Assembly (NCBI GenBank): GCA_965200035.1
Contig: OZ241334.1
Coordinates: forward strand, 1,178,001 to 1,242,000
Reading direction: 5' to 3'
Origin: UBA1952 sp965200035
Lineage (GTDB): Bacteria > Bacteroidota > Bacteroidia > Chitinophagales > Chitinophagaceae
Length of the DNA: 64,000 nucleotides
In this document: piece after piece, positions 43,868 to 52,210 of the stretch
How positions within the stretch are numbered: the first letter of the stretch is position 1
How the letters are laid out: each line of letters opens with the position of its first letter
The notes under the pieces: model-generated
What the model saw: the letters and a program-made list of their open reading frames with translations, nothing else
Database searches by the model: none
Told to the model about the DNA's origin: nothing
Translations under genes and position numbers: made by a program

Positions 43868-44222
43868 TAGACTCTTGTGATTGATGGTGCAAAGCTATTA
43901 TCTGCCCCATGCATTTCCGGCACGCTTATCGGTAAATAGTCTGTTTTGCTCGGTAAGCAAGGTGACAAATATGACAAGCTGATGTTAATCTATACAGGCC
44001 GATCTGCTGCTTTTTTAAAGAAAGCTTACTTATACAACGATGGTTCCGGTCAACTTACAAGCCTTAAAATAAGGCAGATGTAACGGGTATGTCGTTTTAT
44101 AAATACAGGGAGATAGGTGTTATCGAAAGAGATTTCTTTCCTGAAAGAAAATAAAAAAAATTTTTTCTATGAACAGAAACCTTATATTCGCATTTCATTT
44201 TAATTTTTTTCAATTTTTTACA
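43868..44222. other. 355-bp divergent spacer before cspA, with alternative hairpins
   Basis: Contains the receptor promoter and, nearer cspA, GAAAGA (44125-44130), TTTCTTTC (44133-44140) and GAAAGAAA (44143-44150). The middle segment can pair with either neighbour but not with both. An A8T6 run follows at 44153-44166, then a T-rich stretch up to the ATG at 44223. TATATTCG at 44183-44190 is a one-mismatch -7 box; if it is the promoter, the hairpins would be upstream of the transcript. Confidence 0.5.
43890..43897 (-). promoter_or_regulatory. -7 box of the TonB-dependent receptor
   Basis: TAGCTTTG on the minus strand fits TAnnTTTG and lies 22 bases before the ATG at 43867. Confidence 0.4.
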
Positions 44223-44414
44223 ATGCAAGAAGGTACAGTAAAATTCTTCAATGAAACAAAGGGTTTTGGTTTCATTAAGCCAAACGAAGGCGGTGAAGAA
44301 ATCTTCGTTCACGTAAGTGGTCTCGTTGACAAAATCCGCGAGAACGATCGCGTAACGTTTGAAGTTCAGAACGGCCGCAAAGGTTTGAATGCGGTGAACG
44401 TAAAGGTTATCTAA
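44223..44414 (+). CDS. cold-shock protein CspA family
   Basis: 63 residues from the ATG at 44223, a single cold-shock domain: EGTVKFFNETKGFGFIKP (RNP1 KGFGFI), EEIFVHVSGL (RNP2) and NDRVTFEVQNGRKGLNAVNV. It binds single-stranded RNA and DNA and melts secondary structure. The length fits the family. A strong hairpin terminator follows. In Bacteroidota the gene is often highly expressed at all temperatures. Confidence 0.95.
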   Translation: MQEGTVKFFNETKGFGFIKPNEGGEEIFVHVSGLVDKIRENDRVTFEVQNGRKGLNAVNVKVI

Positions 44415-44449
44415 GTAAGAGCACAATAGTATTCTGAAGTATAACATGG

Positions 44450-44481
44450 GAAAAAGCCTCGTCGGAAGATGAGGCTTTTTC
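44450..44481 (+). terminator. cspA terminator with GNRA loop
   Basis: A stem of about 14 bp (G-AAAAAGCCTC-GTC with GAT-GAGGCTTTTT-C) closed by the tetraloop GGAA and followed by a T-rich stretch. It probably works in both directions, since the next gene is convergent. Confidence 0.88.
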
Positions 44482-44528
44482 TATTTTATCTATTTCGTTT
44501 TATTCTTTGTGCAGCGTGCTAAAAGCCT

Positions 44529-46313
44529 CTAGAAATAAGCAACGTAGCCGAAATGTATCTTAGACTGCCTTAGCTGCAGCGTATTGAAATCACTGCGGCC
44601 AAGCGCATAGGAAATAGTGAAGATGCCGGTTTTCGTATCCAGCGAAGTGCCTACGCCGAAGCCATTATAAAAGCCCTCTGTATGCACTGCCCCAAAGTGT
44701 GATTGCAGCCACGCGTTATCGCTGAAGAGATAAATGTTGGACGTATTGCTGAGCAGCAGGCGCAGCTCCAATGTGAGCACATGATACTGATTGGTAAAGA
44801 TGCTCTGCTCATCGAACCCGCGCAACAGCCGGAAGCCGCCGATCTGGTACAGTTCGTTTTGAAATAGCTGGCTGCCGCTGATCCAGCCGCCTGAATAGCC
44901 GGTTTTGAAAGTGGCCTTCTTCCCGATGGGAATGAAGTAGGCCGCATCTGCCGTCAGATGATACTGATAGGCGTTATTCTCCAGACTGTCATAAAGGATG
45001 GAATAGTCAAACCCGGTCCCATCGCGCAGGCCGGTGACTTCATCGCTCTTTTTTACCTTGCGCAGCAGGGCATTTCCCGATATTCTCACCTGCCAGCCTT
45101 TCCGTGGATTCAGGCGATAATCCGTTCTGTTTACGATCAGCTCCATCCCGGCGCCGTTGGCTGTTACATCCGCATTGTCGGGCAGCTTTTTGTTGGCAAT
45201 GATGTAGCTGGTATCTACATAGATCAGGTGGTTGGCTTTGTTCTCATAATAGATGCGCAGGTAATCGCTGGCGGTAAATTGATAGCGCCCTCCAAGCTGG
45301 AGACTGGTCCGTGAAAAAGAAGTGTCCTTCCGGTACAGGCTGAAGTGGCCTTCGATGCCTATTGGTGTATTGAGCAGATAAGGCCATACGGCATCCGCCT
45401 GAATGGTCTGCGATTTGTATTGTAATGTCTGAAAAGTTGCCGCCAGCGATTCCCCATGACCCAGTATATTCTGCAGCGCCAGCTGCGCATCTACGGTAAG
45501 CAGGAATTTTCCGGTAGCCTCGCTGTTGGGCAGCAGCCCGATGATCGCATTGGCCGTATTAGCCGGACGCTCCTTCAGGTTCAGGTAAAGCCTGGTATCA
45601 TTGTTCCGGAATTGTACCGACCAGGGTTTTTCTTCCTGCAGGAAAGGCAGCTCCCGCAGGCGGACGCTCATATTGCGCAGCCGGGCTTCGTTGTAAGGTC
45701 TTCCTTCTCCAATATCCAGATAACGCATCAGGTAGTTTTTGGCAATGTGCGCATCGCCTACGATAATGACAGAATCGAGCTTGCGTAATGCGCCTCTTTC
45801 CAGCATGATCGTACCATTTACCCCGCCCTGCGGCTCTATGCTGATGTTGTCCAGCCATACCTGCGCAAAAGGATAGCCATTGTTCTCACACCATGCAAGC
45901 ACACGCTCGGAGAAACGTCCCAGTGTTTTTGGCGATAACGGCCTGCCTGCATATTGCTGGGGGCTGATGCCGGCTTCAGAGAAAAGCGCTGGCGGCAATG
46001 CTTTCAGCGAAACAGCAGCCCACCGGTATTGCCTGCCCGCGTAAATAAATACTTCATAGCCTCCATTGCCAAGGCCAATGCTATCAACAGAAGCGGCCAG
46101 ATAACCCTGCTCCTGCAGCTTAGGAACAATACCCTTCAGCACATCGTAGGCGGCGCTCTGATTGGCGATCCCTTCGGGCAGCTTAATGATCTTTACCAGA
46201 TTTTCATCAGATATATCAACACCATGCAGGCGTACCTGGTAACTTTGTGCTTTTAATACCGTAGCAGGAAAAGCAAGTGCAAGAAGAAGGAGGATCAGCC
46301 GGAATTGTAGCAT
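44529..46313 (-). CDS. BamA/TamA-type outer-membrane barrel with POTRA domains
   Basis: 594 residues. Signal peptide (LILLLLALAFPATVLKAQ), POTRA-like segments at about 25-200 (EGIANQSAAYDVLKGIVPKL and PYNEARLRNMSVRLREL), then a C-terminal barrel of 16 strands that ends GRSDFNTLQLRQSKIHFGYV with terminal aromatic residue F. The glycine-rich GGFRLLRGFDEQSIF is the L6-loop VRGF/Y-like element of the Omp85 family. Shorter than BamA, it is closer to TamA/ShlB-type insertases. Its partner is not seen nearby. Confidence 0.85.
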   Translation of the reverse strand: MLQFRLILLLLALAFPATVLKAQSYQVRLHGVDISDENLVKIIKLPEGIANQSAAYDVLKGIVPKLQEQGYLAASVDSIGLGNGGYEVFIYAGRQYRWAAVSLKALPPALFSEAGISPQQYAGRPLSPKTLGRFSERVLAWCENNGYPFAQVWLDNISIEPQGGVNGTIMLERGALRKLDSVIIVGDAHIAKNYLMRYLDIGEGRPYNEARLRNMSVRLRELPFLQEEKPWSVQFRNNDTRLYLNLKERPANTANAIIGLLPNSEATGKFLLTVDAQLALQNILGHGESLAATFQTLQYKSQTIQADAVWPYLLNTPIGIEGHFSLYRKDTSFSRTSLQLGGRYQFTASDYLRIYYENKANHLIYVDTSYIIANKKLPDNADVTANGAGMELIVNRTDYRLNPRKGWQVRISGNALLRKVKKSDEVTGLRDGTGFDYSILYDSLENNAYQYHLTADAAYFIPIGKKATFKTGYSGGWISGSQLFQNELYQIGGFRLLRGFDEQSIFTNQYHVLTLELRLLLSNTSNIYLFSDNAWLQSHFGAVHTEGFYNGFGVGTSLDTKTGIFTISYALGRSDFNTLQLRQSKIHFGYVAYF

Positions 46314-46323
46314 CGCTTCCCTT

Positions 46324-46331
46324 CAAAATTA
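46324..46331 (-). promoter_or_regulatory. -7 box of the TamA-like gene
   Basis: TAATTTTG on the minus strand fits TAnnTTTG and ends 11 bases before the ATG at 46313; the leader would be short. Confidence 0.35.
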
Positions 46332-46355
46332 CTCAAATAACCACACAGCCTCTTT

Positions 46356-47498
46356 ATGGCCGGCATCTATCTGCATATTCCTTTTTGTAAGCAAGCCTGC
46401 ACGTACTGCAATTTTCATTTTTCCACTTCGCTGAACAGGAAGGATGAGATGATTGCGGCATTGATCAGGGAAATAGAGCTTGCCAGAGATTATCTGCACG
46501 GCGAACCTGCTGAGACAATCTATTTCGGTGGAGGCACGCCTTCCCTATTGACTGCCGATGAGTTGAACCACCTGTTTGAAAAGCTGTACCAGACGTTTCC
46601 CATTCATGAGCTGAAGGAAGTAACGCTTGAAGCCAATCCGGATGATCTTTCTCCCGCTTATTTAAAAGATCTGCGCAGCACACCGGTCAATCGTTTCAGC
46701 ATAGGCGTACAGTCTTTCCGGAACGAGGACTTACATTATATGCATCGTGCGCACAACGCGCAGCAGGCAGATTATGCCATTAAAGCTGCGCAGGATGCGG
46801 GCTTCGCCAATCTCAGCATTGATCTGATTTACGGTACGCCCGGCCTTACAGATGCCGCCTGGAAAGATAATCTCGACCGGATGCACCAATTGTCCATTCC
46901 GCATTTCTCTGCGTACGCACTTACGGTGGAGGAAGGCACGGCACTTGATTATTCTATCAAAAAACAAAAAACCGCTCCGGTAGATCCGGTACAAAGCGCC
47001 GCACAATTTGAGCTGCTGATGGATATAGCGCCCCGCCTAGGCTTTGAGCATTATGAAATATCCAACCTTGCATTTCCGGGCATGTATGCCGTGCACAATA
47101 CTGCTTATTGGCAAGGCAAGCCATACCTGGGATTAGGACCTTCCGCACACTCTTTTGATGGCAGGTCGGAACGCCGCTGGAATGTAGCCAATAATGCACT
47201 CTACCTGAAAAGCATTGATGAAAAGCTTATTCCTTTTGAGACGGAAACGCTGACATCGCTACAAAAGCTCAATGAATATATCATGACTTCGTTGCGCACG
47301 ATGTGGGGCTGTAATCTCAATAAAATTGCAGCGGAATGGGGGGATAATATTGTTCAGAAAATTCTTGATGATGCAATACCCGCTATAGAAACCGGCAGGC
47401 TTTTTGTGAAAGAACGTACACTGCTACTGACTGCTGAAGGGAAATTATTTGCCGATGGCATAGCCGGGGATCTCTTTTTGGATGAGGAAGAAACCTAA
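46356..47498 (+). CDS. hemW: radical SAM heme chaperone HemW
   Basis: 380 residues. The radical-SAM motif CxxxCxxC at Cys11, Cys15 and Cys18 (FCKQACTYC), with the extra HemW-type Cys absent or altered, and a SAM-binding GGGTPS motif. The C-terminal HemN domain follows (YIMTSLRTMWGCNLNKIAAE). HemW delivers heme to respiratory enzymes and is unlike coproporphyrinogen dehydrogenase HemN, with which it is often confused. No other heme genes are adjacent, although ctaA lies 10 kb away. Confidence 0.92.
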   Translation: MAGIYLHIPFCKQACTYCNFHFSTSLNRKDEMIAALIREIELARDYLHGEPAETIYFGGGTPSLLTADELNHLFEKLYQTFPIHELKEVTLEANPDDLSPAYLKDLRSTPVNRFSIGVQSFRNEDLHYMHRAHNAQQADYAIKAAQDAGFANLSIDLIYGTPGLTDAAWKDNLDRMHQLSIPHFSAYALTVEEGTALDYSIKKQKTAPVDPVQSAAQFELLMDIAPRLGFEHYEISNLAFPGMYAVHNTAYWQGKPYLGLGPSAHSFDGRSERRWNVANNALYLKSIDEKLIPFETETLTSLQKLNEYIMTSLRTMWGCNLNKIAAEWGDNIVQKILDDAIPAIETGRLFVKERTLLLTAEGKLFADGIAGDLFLDEEET

Positions 47499-47577
47499 AA
47501 TATCCTGTTGCAGCCTATAGCTTTTACGCAACAACCCATTATTTTAGCAGCCGGAAACAACCTGCACTTAGAGAAAC

Positions 47578-48327
47578 ATGAAACTGCTCGAAAATAAAGT
47601 AGCCCTGATCACCGGAGCCAGCCGCGGCATTGGCGAAGCGATTGCTTTAAAATTTGCAGAAAATGGCGCACAGATTGCCTTCACCTATCTGTCATCCGAA
47701 GAGCGCGCAAAAGCGCTCGTAGAAAAGCTGAAAGCATTTGGCGTAAAGGCAAAAGCCTATAAAAGTGATGCAGGCGATTTTGCAGCAGCAGAAGCCCTCG
47801 CGGCAGATGTGGCCAAAGATTTCGGCACCATCGATGTTTGCGTGAATAACGCTGGTATCAGCAAAGACAATCTGCTGCTCCGTCTTTCTTCCGATCAGTG
47901 GGATGATGTAATGCAGGCTAATTTGAAATCGGTGTTCAATCTTACCAAGCAGGTGATTCGTCCGATGATGAAAGCACGCAGTGGCAGCATCATTAATCTG
48001 AGTTCTGTAGTAGGTGTGAAAGGCAATGCCGGACAAGCAGCTTATGCAGCTTCAAAAGCGGGCATTATTGGTTTTACTAAAAGTGTTGCTTTGGAATTGG
48101 GCAGCCGCAATATTCGCTGCAATGCCATTGCCCCGGGATTTATTGAAACGGATATGACTCATTATCTGAAAGATGGCGCAAGTGCCGAGCAGTGGTTCTC
48201 ACAGATTCCACTGGGGCGTTTCGGCAAGCCGGAAGAAGTAGCCAATGTAGCGCTCTTCCTGGCATCAGACCTCAGCAATTATGTAACCGGACAAGTGCTC
48301 AGCACCTGCGGTGGCATGAGCATGTAA
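47578..48327 (+). CDS. fabG: 3-oxoacyl-[acyl-carrier-protein] reductase FabG
   Basis: 249 residues, normal for FabG. Rossmann TGASRGIG at 12-19, NNAG at 90-93, and catalytic Asn115, Ser143, Tyr156, Lys160 (SSVVGVKGNAGQAAYAASK). Reduces 3-ketoacyl-ACP with NADPH in fatty-acid elongation. The ending YVTGQVLSTCGGMSM matches the usual FabG C-terminus. It stands alone here, with no other fab genes nearby, and could serve other SDR roles. Confidence 0.92.
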   Translation: MKLLENKVALITGASRGIGEAIALKFAENGAQIAFTYLSSEERAKALVEKLKAFGVKAKAYKSDAGDFAAAEALAADVAKDFGTIDVCVNNAGISKDNLLLRLSSDQWDDVMQANLKSVFNLTKQVIRPMMKARSGSIINLSSVVGVKGNAGQAAYAASKAGIIGFTKSVALELGSRNIRCNAIAPGFIETDMTHYLKDGASAEQWFSQIPLGRFGKPEEVANVALFLASDLSNYVTGQVLSTCGGMSM

Positions 48328-48346
48328 TTTCTTCTATTAAATATTC

Positions 48347-48378
48347 TGTAGGAACGCGCTCCGGGGCACGTTCCTACA
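48347..48378 (+). terminator. fabG terminator-like hairpin
   Basis: TGTAGGAACG (48347-48356) pairs perfectly with CGTTCCTACA (48369-48378) across a GC-rich 12-base loop. There is no long T-run, but it lies between convergent genes. Confidence 0.6.
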
Positions 48379-48387
48379 TCTGTACCA

Positions 48388-48822
48388 TTATACCCTCATA
48401 TGGTCTGGCTGCCAGTTTGTTATGACCTTCTTAATATTGTCTGCAGATAATTGTTCTTTTACTGCTCTATCCGTGAGCGCAGGCAACTCTTCATCAGAGG
48501 CAAATCGTAAGGCTGCTATCTGTCCGAATGATAATTGGGCCTCAATTGGCTCAAATCTTTTGCCGGTCAACTGATAATAGCGCAGCCGCATCTCCAGCCG
48601 TACAATCCGGTTTTGATTATCCAGTGCATAATGCTGCCGCAGCAGCACCGACAGCACCATAATCATAAAGAAAGCCAGCGTGATCGCCGCCCAGATCAGC
48701 TTTTGTTCTTCCCTGAATGTAAGCCATGCGCTGCCAATAGTCAGCAGCAGCGATACAGGATAAAAGAAATAATGATGCGGCGGATAATACCGGATGTGAT
48801 GCTGATAATCCTGCTTTTGCAT
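48388..48822 (-). CDS. DUF6526-like membrane protein
   Basis: 144 residues. Two membrane helices (HYFFYPVSLLLTIGSAWLTF and IWAAITLAFFMIMVLSVLLR), then a cytoplasmic part with NRIVRLEMRLRYYQLTGKRF and LSFGQIAALRFASDEELPAL. This arrangement is that of DUF6526. Function unknown. It lies next to the VOC gene on the same strand with a spacing of 27 bases; the two are possibly an operon. Confidence 0.8.
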   Translation of the reverse strand: MQKQDYQHHIRYYPPHHYFFYPVSLLLTIGSAWLTFREEQKLIWAAITLAFFMIMVLSVLLRQHYALDNQNRIVRLEMRLRYYQLTGKRFEPIEAQLSFGQIAALRFASDEELPALTDRAVKEQLSADNIKKVITNWQPDHMRV

Positions 48823-48849
48823 AGTAAATGATTGCTTTTTTAAAAAAGT

Positions 48850-49344
48850 TTAGAGAGAAATAGTACCCAATAAATTCTGAATGTCCAGCGCTTTGGTGTA
48901 CATATCAATACTGCCATCTGCGGCTACAGGCCATTGATCGTGCGGACGATCCCAGTACAGCTCTACTCCATTCCCATCCGGATCATCCAGATAAAGGGCT
49001 TCCGAAACACCATGATCTGCAGTTCCAGTGAGCGGATAGCCAGCATCAAGCAATCTTTTCAATGCTACCGCCAGCTCGCTTCGCTCGGCATACAGAATAG
49101 CAGTATGGAATAATCCGGCACTATGCACCGGCGCAGGCGGAGCATCCTTGCTGTACCATGTATTCAGGCCAATGTGATGGTGATAGCCTCCGGCAGAGAT
49201 GAACGTAGCCTGCGTGCCATATCGCTGCATCACCTCGAAGCCCAGCAGGCCACAATAAAAATCTTCTGCCCGCTGCAGGTCAGCCACTTTTAGATGCACA
49301 TGACCAATCCGCGTTTTTGCGGGTATTTTATAAGTTTCGCTCAT
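48850..49344 (-). CDS. VOC-superfamily (glyoxalase/extradiol dioxygenase-like) protein
   Basis: 164 residues, one VOC module pair: GHVHLKVADLQRAEDFYCGL, HHHIGLNTWYSKDAPPAP and DPDGNGVELYWDRP. Metal ligands His18/19-like, His and Glu are visible at the usual places. It resembles catechol-2,3-dioxygenase-type VOC proteins used in aromatic ring cleavage or in glyoxal detoxification; the substrate is unknown. Confidence 0.9.
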   Translation of the reverse strand: MSETYKIPAKTRIGHVHLKVADLQRAEDFYCGLLGFEVMQRYGTQATFISAGGYHHHIGLNTWYSKDAPPAPVHSAGLFHTAILYAERSELAVALKRLLDAGYPLTGTADHGVSEALYLDDPDGNGVELYWDRPHDQWPVAADGSIDMYTKALDIQNLLGTISL

Positions 49345-49374
49345 TCTTATTGCGCGTTATTTTTTTCGAGAAGA

Positions 49375-49860
49375 TCAATGCATACAGCCATGCCAGACTT
49401 TGGTTCTTTTTGCATAAGCATCTTTGTAGTGCTTCCTCACAGCATCCAAAGTATTCTTAATCATCGCAGAACCGGGCTCAGCAATGCCTGCGACTACTAT
49501 GTAATAGCCTTTAGCAAAGCCTTCATAAGCATTTGAATATTCAATAGAAATGAAATCGCTGTTCTCTGCAGCGCCATCTCCGCGGGCCATATAACAGGGA
49601 TAATCGTACGCAGTGCCTTCACAATCTGACTTGGTGAGGCTTAGTCCCAGCTTTTTATTGGGGTGATTTCCTTCCAAGTCCAGCTTCCTGCCAAGCATTG
49701 TGGCTGCCTGCTTCGCCGTTTGCAGGGCGGCATTGTAATCTTTAGTGCTTTGCACGATGATAATATCCTTGGGCACAGTTACATTCCACTGCTCTTCCTG
49801 AGCTTGTGCGTAGCTCACAGTAGTCATACAGAGCATGAAAAGAAGAAGGAATATGCGCAT
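49375..49860 (-). CDS. small secreted protein of unknown function
   Basis: 161 residues with signal peptide (MRIFLLLFMLCMTTVSYAQA). The mature part contains YNAALQTAKQAATMLGRKLD, DCEGTAYDYPCYMARGDGAA (Cys pair) and IEYSNAYEGFAKGYYIVVAG, a pattern like SPOR-type or DUF-type periplasmic proteins, but no family is certain. Unlinked to the neighbours except by direction. Confidence 0.65.
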   Translation of the reverse strand: MRIFLLLFMLCMTTVSYAQAQEEQWNVTVPKDIIIVQSTKDYNAALQTAKQAATMLGRKLDLEGNHPNKKLGLSLTKSDCEGTAYDYPCYMARGDGAAENSDFISIEYSNAYEGFAKGYYIVVAGIAEPGSAMIKNTLDAVRKHYKDAYAKRTKVWHGCMH

Positions 49861-49974
49861 CGTCCAGCAATATCGTGTTTAGTAAATGTACGGCTGATAG
49901 AGCGGATACTTTAAACAAAAAGCGGATGTCATTATGTCACCCGCTTTCAGCTTGTACTTTATATCTGCATCAAC

Positions 49975-51954
49975 TTATACATCAATGCGTGCATACTTGG
50001 CGTGCGTTTCAATGAATTCACGGCGTGGCGGCACTTCATCACCCATCAACATGGAGAATACTCCATCGGCTGTTGCCAGACTATCGATAGTTACCTGCTT
50101 CAGCGTACGGGTGTCCGGATTCATCGTCGTTTCCCAGAGCTGCTCGGCATTCATCTCACCAAGACCTTTATAGCGCTGGATATTCACGGTGTCTTCGCGA
50201 CCATTACCGAATTTGGCAATCAGGTTTTTACGATCGTCTTCTGTCCAGGCGTAGCCCATGTCTTTACCCTTCTTCACCTGGTACAGCGGCGGCTGCGCCA
50301 GATACAGATAACCCTGTTCCACCAGCTCTTTCATGTAGCGGAAGAAGAAGGTAAGGATGAGCGTAGCAATGTGAGAGCCATCCACATCGGCATCGGTCAT
50401 GATGATGACTTTATGATAGCGAAGCTTGGTAAGGTTCAGCGCCTTAGGATCGTCAGGCGTACCTACGGTTACCCCAAGAGCGGTGTACATATTTTTGATT
50501 TCCTCGTTCTCATAAATGCGGTGCTCCTGCGCTTTCTCTACATTCAGGATTTTACCGCGCAACGGCAGGATAGCCTGATAAGCCCGGTCGCGACCTTGCT
50601 TGGCAGTACCGCCGGCAGAGTCACCTTCCACCAGATACAGTTCGCAGCGCATAGGATCACGGTCAGAGCAATCGGCCAGTTTGCCGGGCATACCGCCTCC
50701 GGTAAGCACGCTTTTACGCTGCACCAGCTCACGGGCTTTACGGGCAGCAGCACGGGCCTGCGCTGCTATAATTACCTTGTCAATAATCAGCTTGGCATCT
50801 TTCGGATGCTCTTCCAGATAATGCTCCAGCACACGGCTTACGGTCACATTTACCGTACCACTCACATCACTGTTGCCCAGCTTTGTCTTGGTCTGTCCTT
50901 CAAACTGCGGCTCAGGCACTTTTACAGAGATCACTGCGCTCAGTCCTTCGCGGAAGTCATCGCCGGTGATCTCTACCTTAGCTCTTTCAAAAAGCTTGTT
51001 GCGGTCGCCGTAAGATTTGAAAACACGGGTAATAGCCGTGCGGAAGCCTGCTACGTGCGTTCCTCCTTCAATGGTATTGATATTATTTACGTAAGAGAAA
51101 ATGTGCTCATTGTAGGACGTATTATAGCTCATGGCTACCTCTACCGCCACATTAGTAGGTGCATCATAACCTTCCATGTAGATCGGTTCGGGGAGCAGCG
51201 GATCGCGCTTACCTTTGTTATCCAGCATCTGCACAAACTCACGGATGCCGCCTTCACTGTAGAAGTTCTCAACAAGATTATTGCCGGCATCATCCTGCTC
51301 ACGCTCATCGGTCAGGGATATTTCAATCCCCCTGTTCAGGTAAGAAAGCTCGCGCAAACGGCCGGCAAGCGTTTCGCGGTTATAAATATTTTCCTTAAAA
51401 ATGCTGTCATCCGGCAGGAAGTGCTGCAGCGTACCATGCTTATCCGAAACACCGATCTCGCGTACCGGATACTGAGGAATGCCGCAGTTATACTCCTGCT
51501 CAAAAATCTTTCCTTCGCGGAACACTGTCGTATGCAGGTGACTGCTCAATGCATTCACACAGCTCACACCCACACCGTGCAACCCACCGGAAACCTTGTA
51601 AGAATCCTTATCAAACTTACCACCGGCGTGCAATACAGTCATTACCACTTCCAGCGCGCTCCGTCCTTCCTTGGCATTAATACCGGTAGGAATACCGCGG
51701 CCATCATCCATTACAGAAACAGAATTATCCGGGTGAATGGTTACCTGTATGCTTTTACAATGGCCGGCCATTGCCTCGTCAATCGAGTTATCAACTACCT
51801 CATAAACAAGATGGTGCAACCCTTTCACCCCAATATCACCAATATACATCGCCGGTCTCTTGCGCACCGCCTCCAAACCTTCCAGAACCTGGATACTATT
51901 GGCATCATATTCCCTTGATGCCGGAGCTTGTAATACTTCGTTTTCTACACTCAT
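49975..51954 (-). CDS. gyrB: DNA gyrase subunit B
   Basis: 659 residues, without the insert found in the 804-residue enterobacterial enzyme. GHKL ATPase start (EVVDNSIDEAMAGHCKSIQV, MDDGRGIPTG, LHGVGVSCVNALS), transducer, TOPRIM (YLVEGDSAGGTAKQG, IMTDADVDGSHIATL) and C-terminal QRYKGLGEMNAEQLWETTM. Together with GyrA it introduces negative supercoils. gyrA is not adjacent. Mutations here would affect coumarin resistance, but nothing unusual is seen at the drug site. Confidence 0.97.
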   Translation of the reverse strand: MSVENEVLQAPASREYDANSIQVLEGLEAVRKRPAMYIGDIGVKGLHHLVYEVVDNSIDEAMAGHCKSIQVTIHPDNSVSVMDDGRGIPTGINAKEGRSALEVVMTVLHAGGKFDKDSYKVSGGLHGVGVSCVNALSSHLHTTVFREGKIFEQEYNCGIPQYPVREIGVSDKHGTLQHFLPDDSIFKENIYNRETLAGRLRELSYLNRGIEISLTDEREQDDAGNNLVENFYSEGGIREFVQMLDNKGKRDPLLPEPIYMEGYDAPTNVAVEVAMSYNTSYNEHIFSYVNNINTIEGGTHVAGFRTAITRVFKSYGDRNKLFERAKVEITGDDFREGLSAVISVKVPEPQFEGQTKTKLGNSDVSGTVNVTVSRVLEHYLEEHPKDAKLIIDKVIIAAQARAAARKARELVQRKSVLTGGGMPGKLADCSDRDPMRCELYLVEGDSAGGTAKQGRDRAYQAILPLRGKILNVEKAQEHRIYENEEIKNMYTALGVTVGTPDDPKALNLTKLRYHKVIIMTDADVDGSHIATLILTFFFRYMKELVEQGYLYLAQPPLYQVKKGKDMGYAWTEDDRKNLIAKFGNGREDTVNIQRYKGLGEMNAEQLWETTMNPDTRTLKQVTIDSLATADGVFSMLMGDEVPPRREFIETHAKYARIDV

Positions 51955-52182
51955 AATTTTCTATCAAAATGATTGGGAAACCACATGGGCCTCCATAACA
52001 ACTAGCAGCAGCTGGCTGCCTGAAAAATAGCTGTTTAAAAAGATGCTCAAAGATAATAAAATATACCTGCAATGACAAGGCTTTCAGCGGCTGAAACGTA
52101 TGGTTTATACACCTGTTTTTCACAAAAAGGCCTTAAAAATGAAGCAGAAAGCAGATAATTTCTAACCACCCGTCCGGTGGCT

Positions 52183-52190
52183 TACTTTTG
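52183..52190 (+). promoter_or_regulatory. -7 box of hutH
   Basis: TACTTTTG fits TAnnTTTG and lies 20 bases before the ATG at 52211. No -33 TTG is visible. Confidence 0.45.
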
Positions 52191-52210
52191 CGCTCTTATT
52201 CCAATCATTT

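Noticed and set aside
49975..51954. A 638-codon plus-strand frame runs antisense through the whole gyrB gene
   Set aside because: It is a shadow of a GC-structured gyrB; the minus-strand product has all gyrase motifs, and the antisense product has none.
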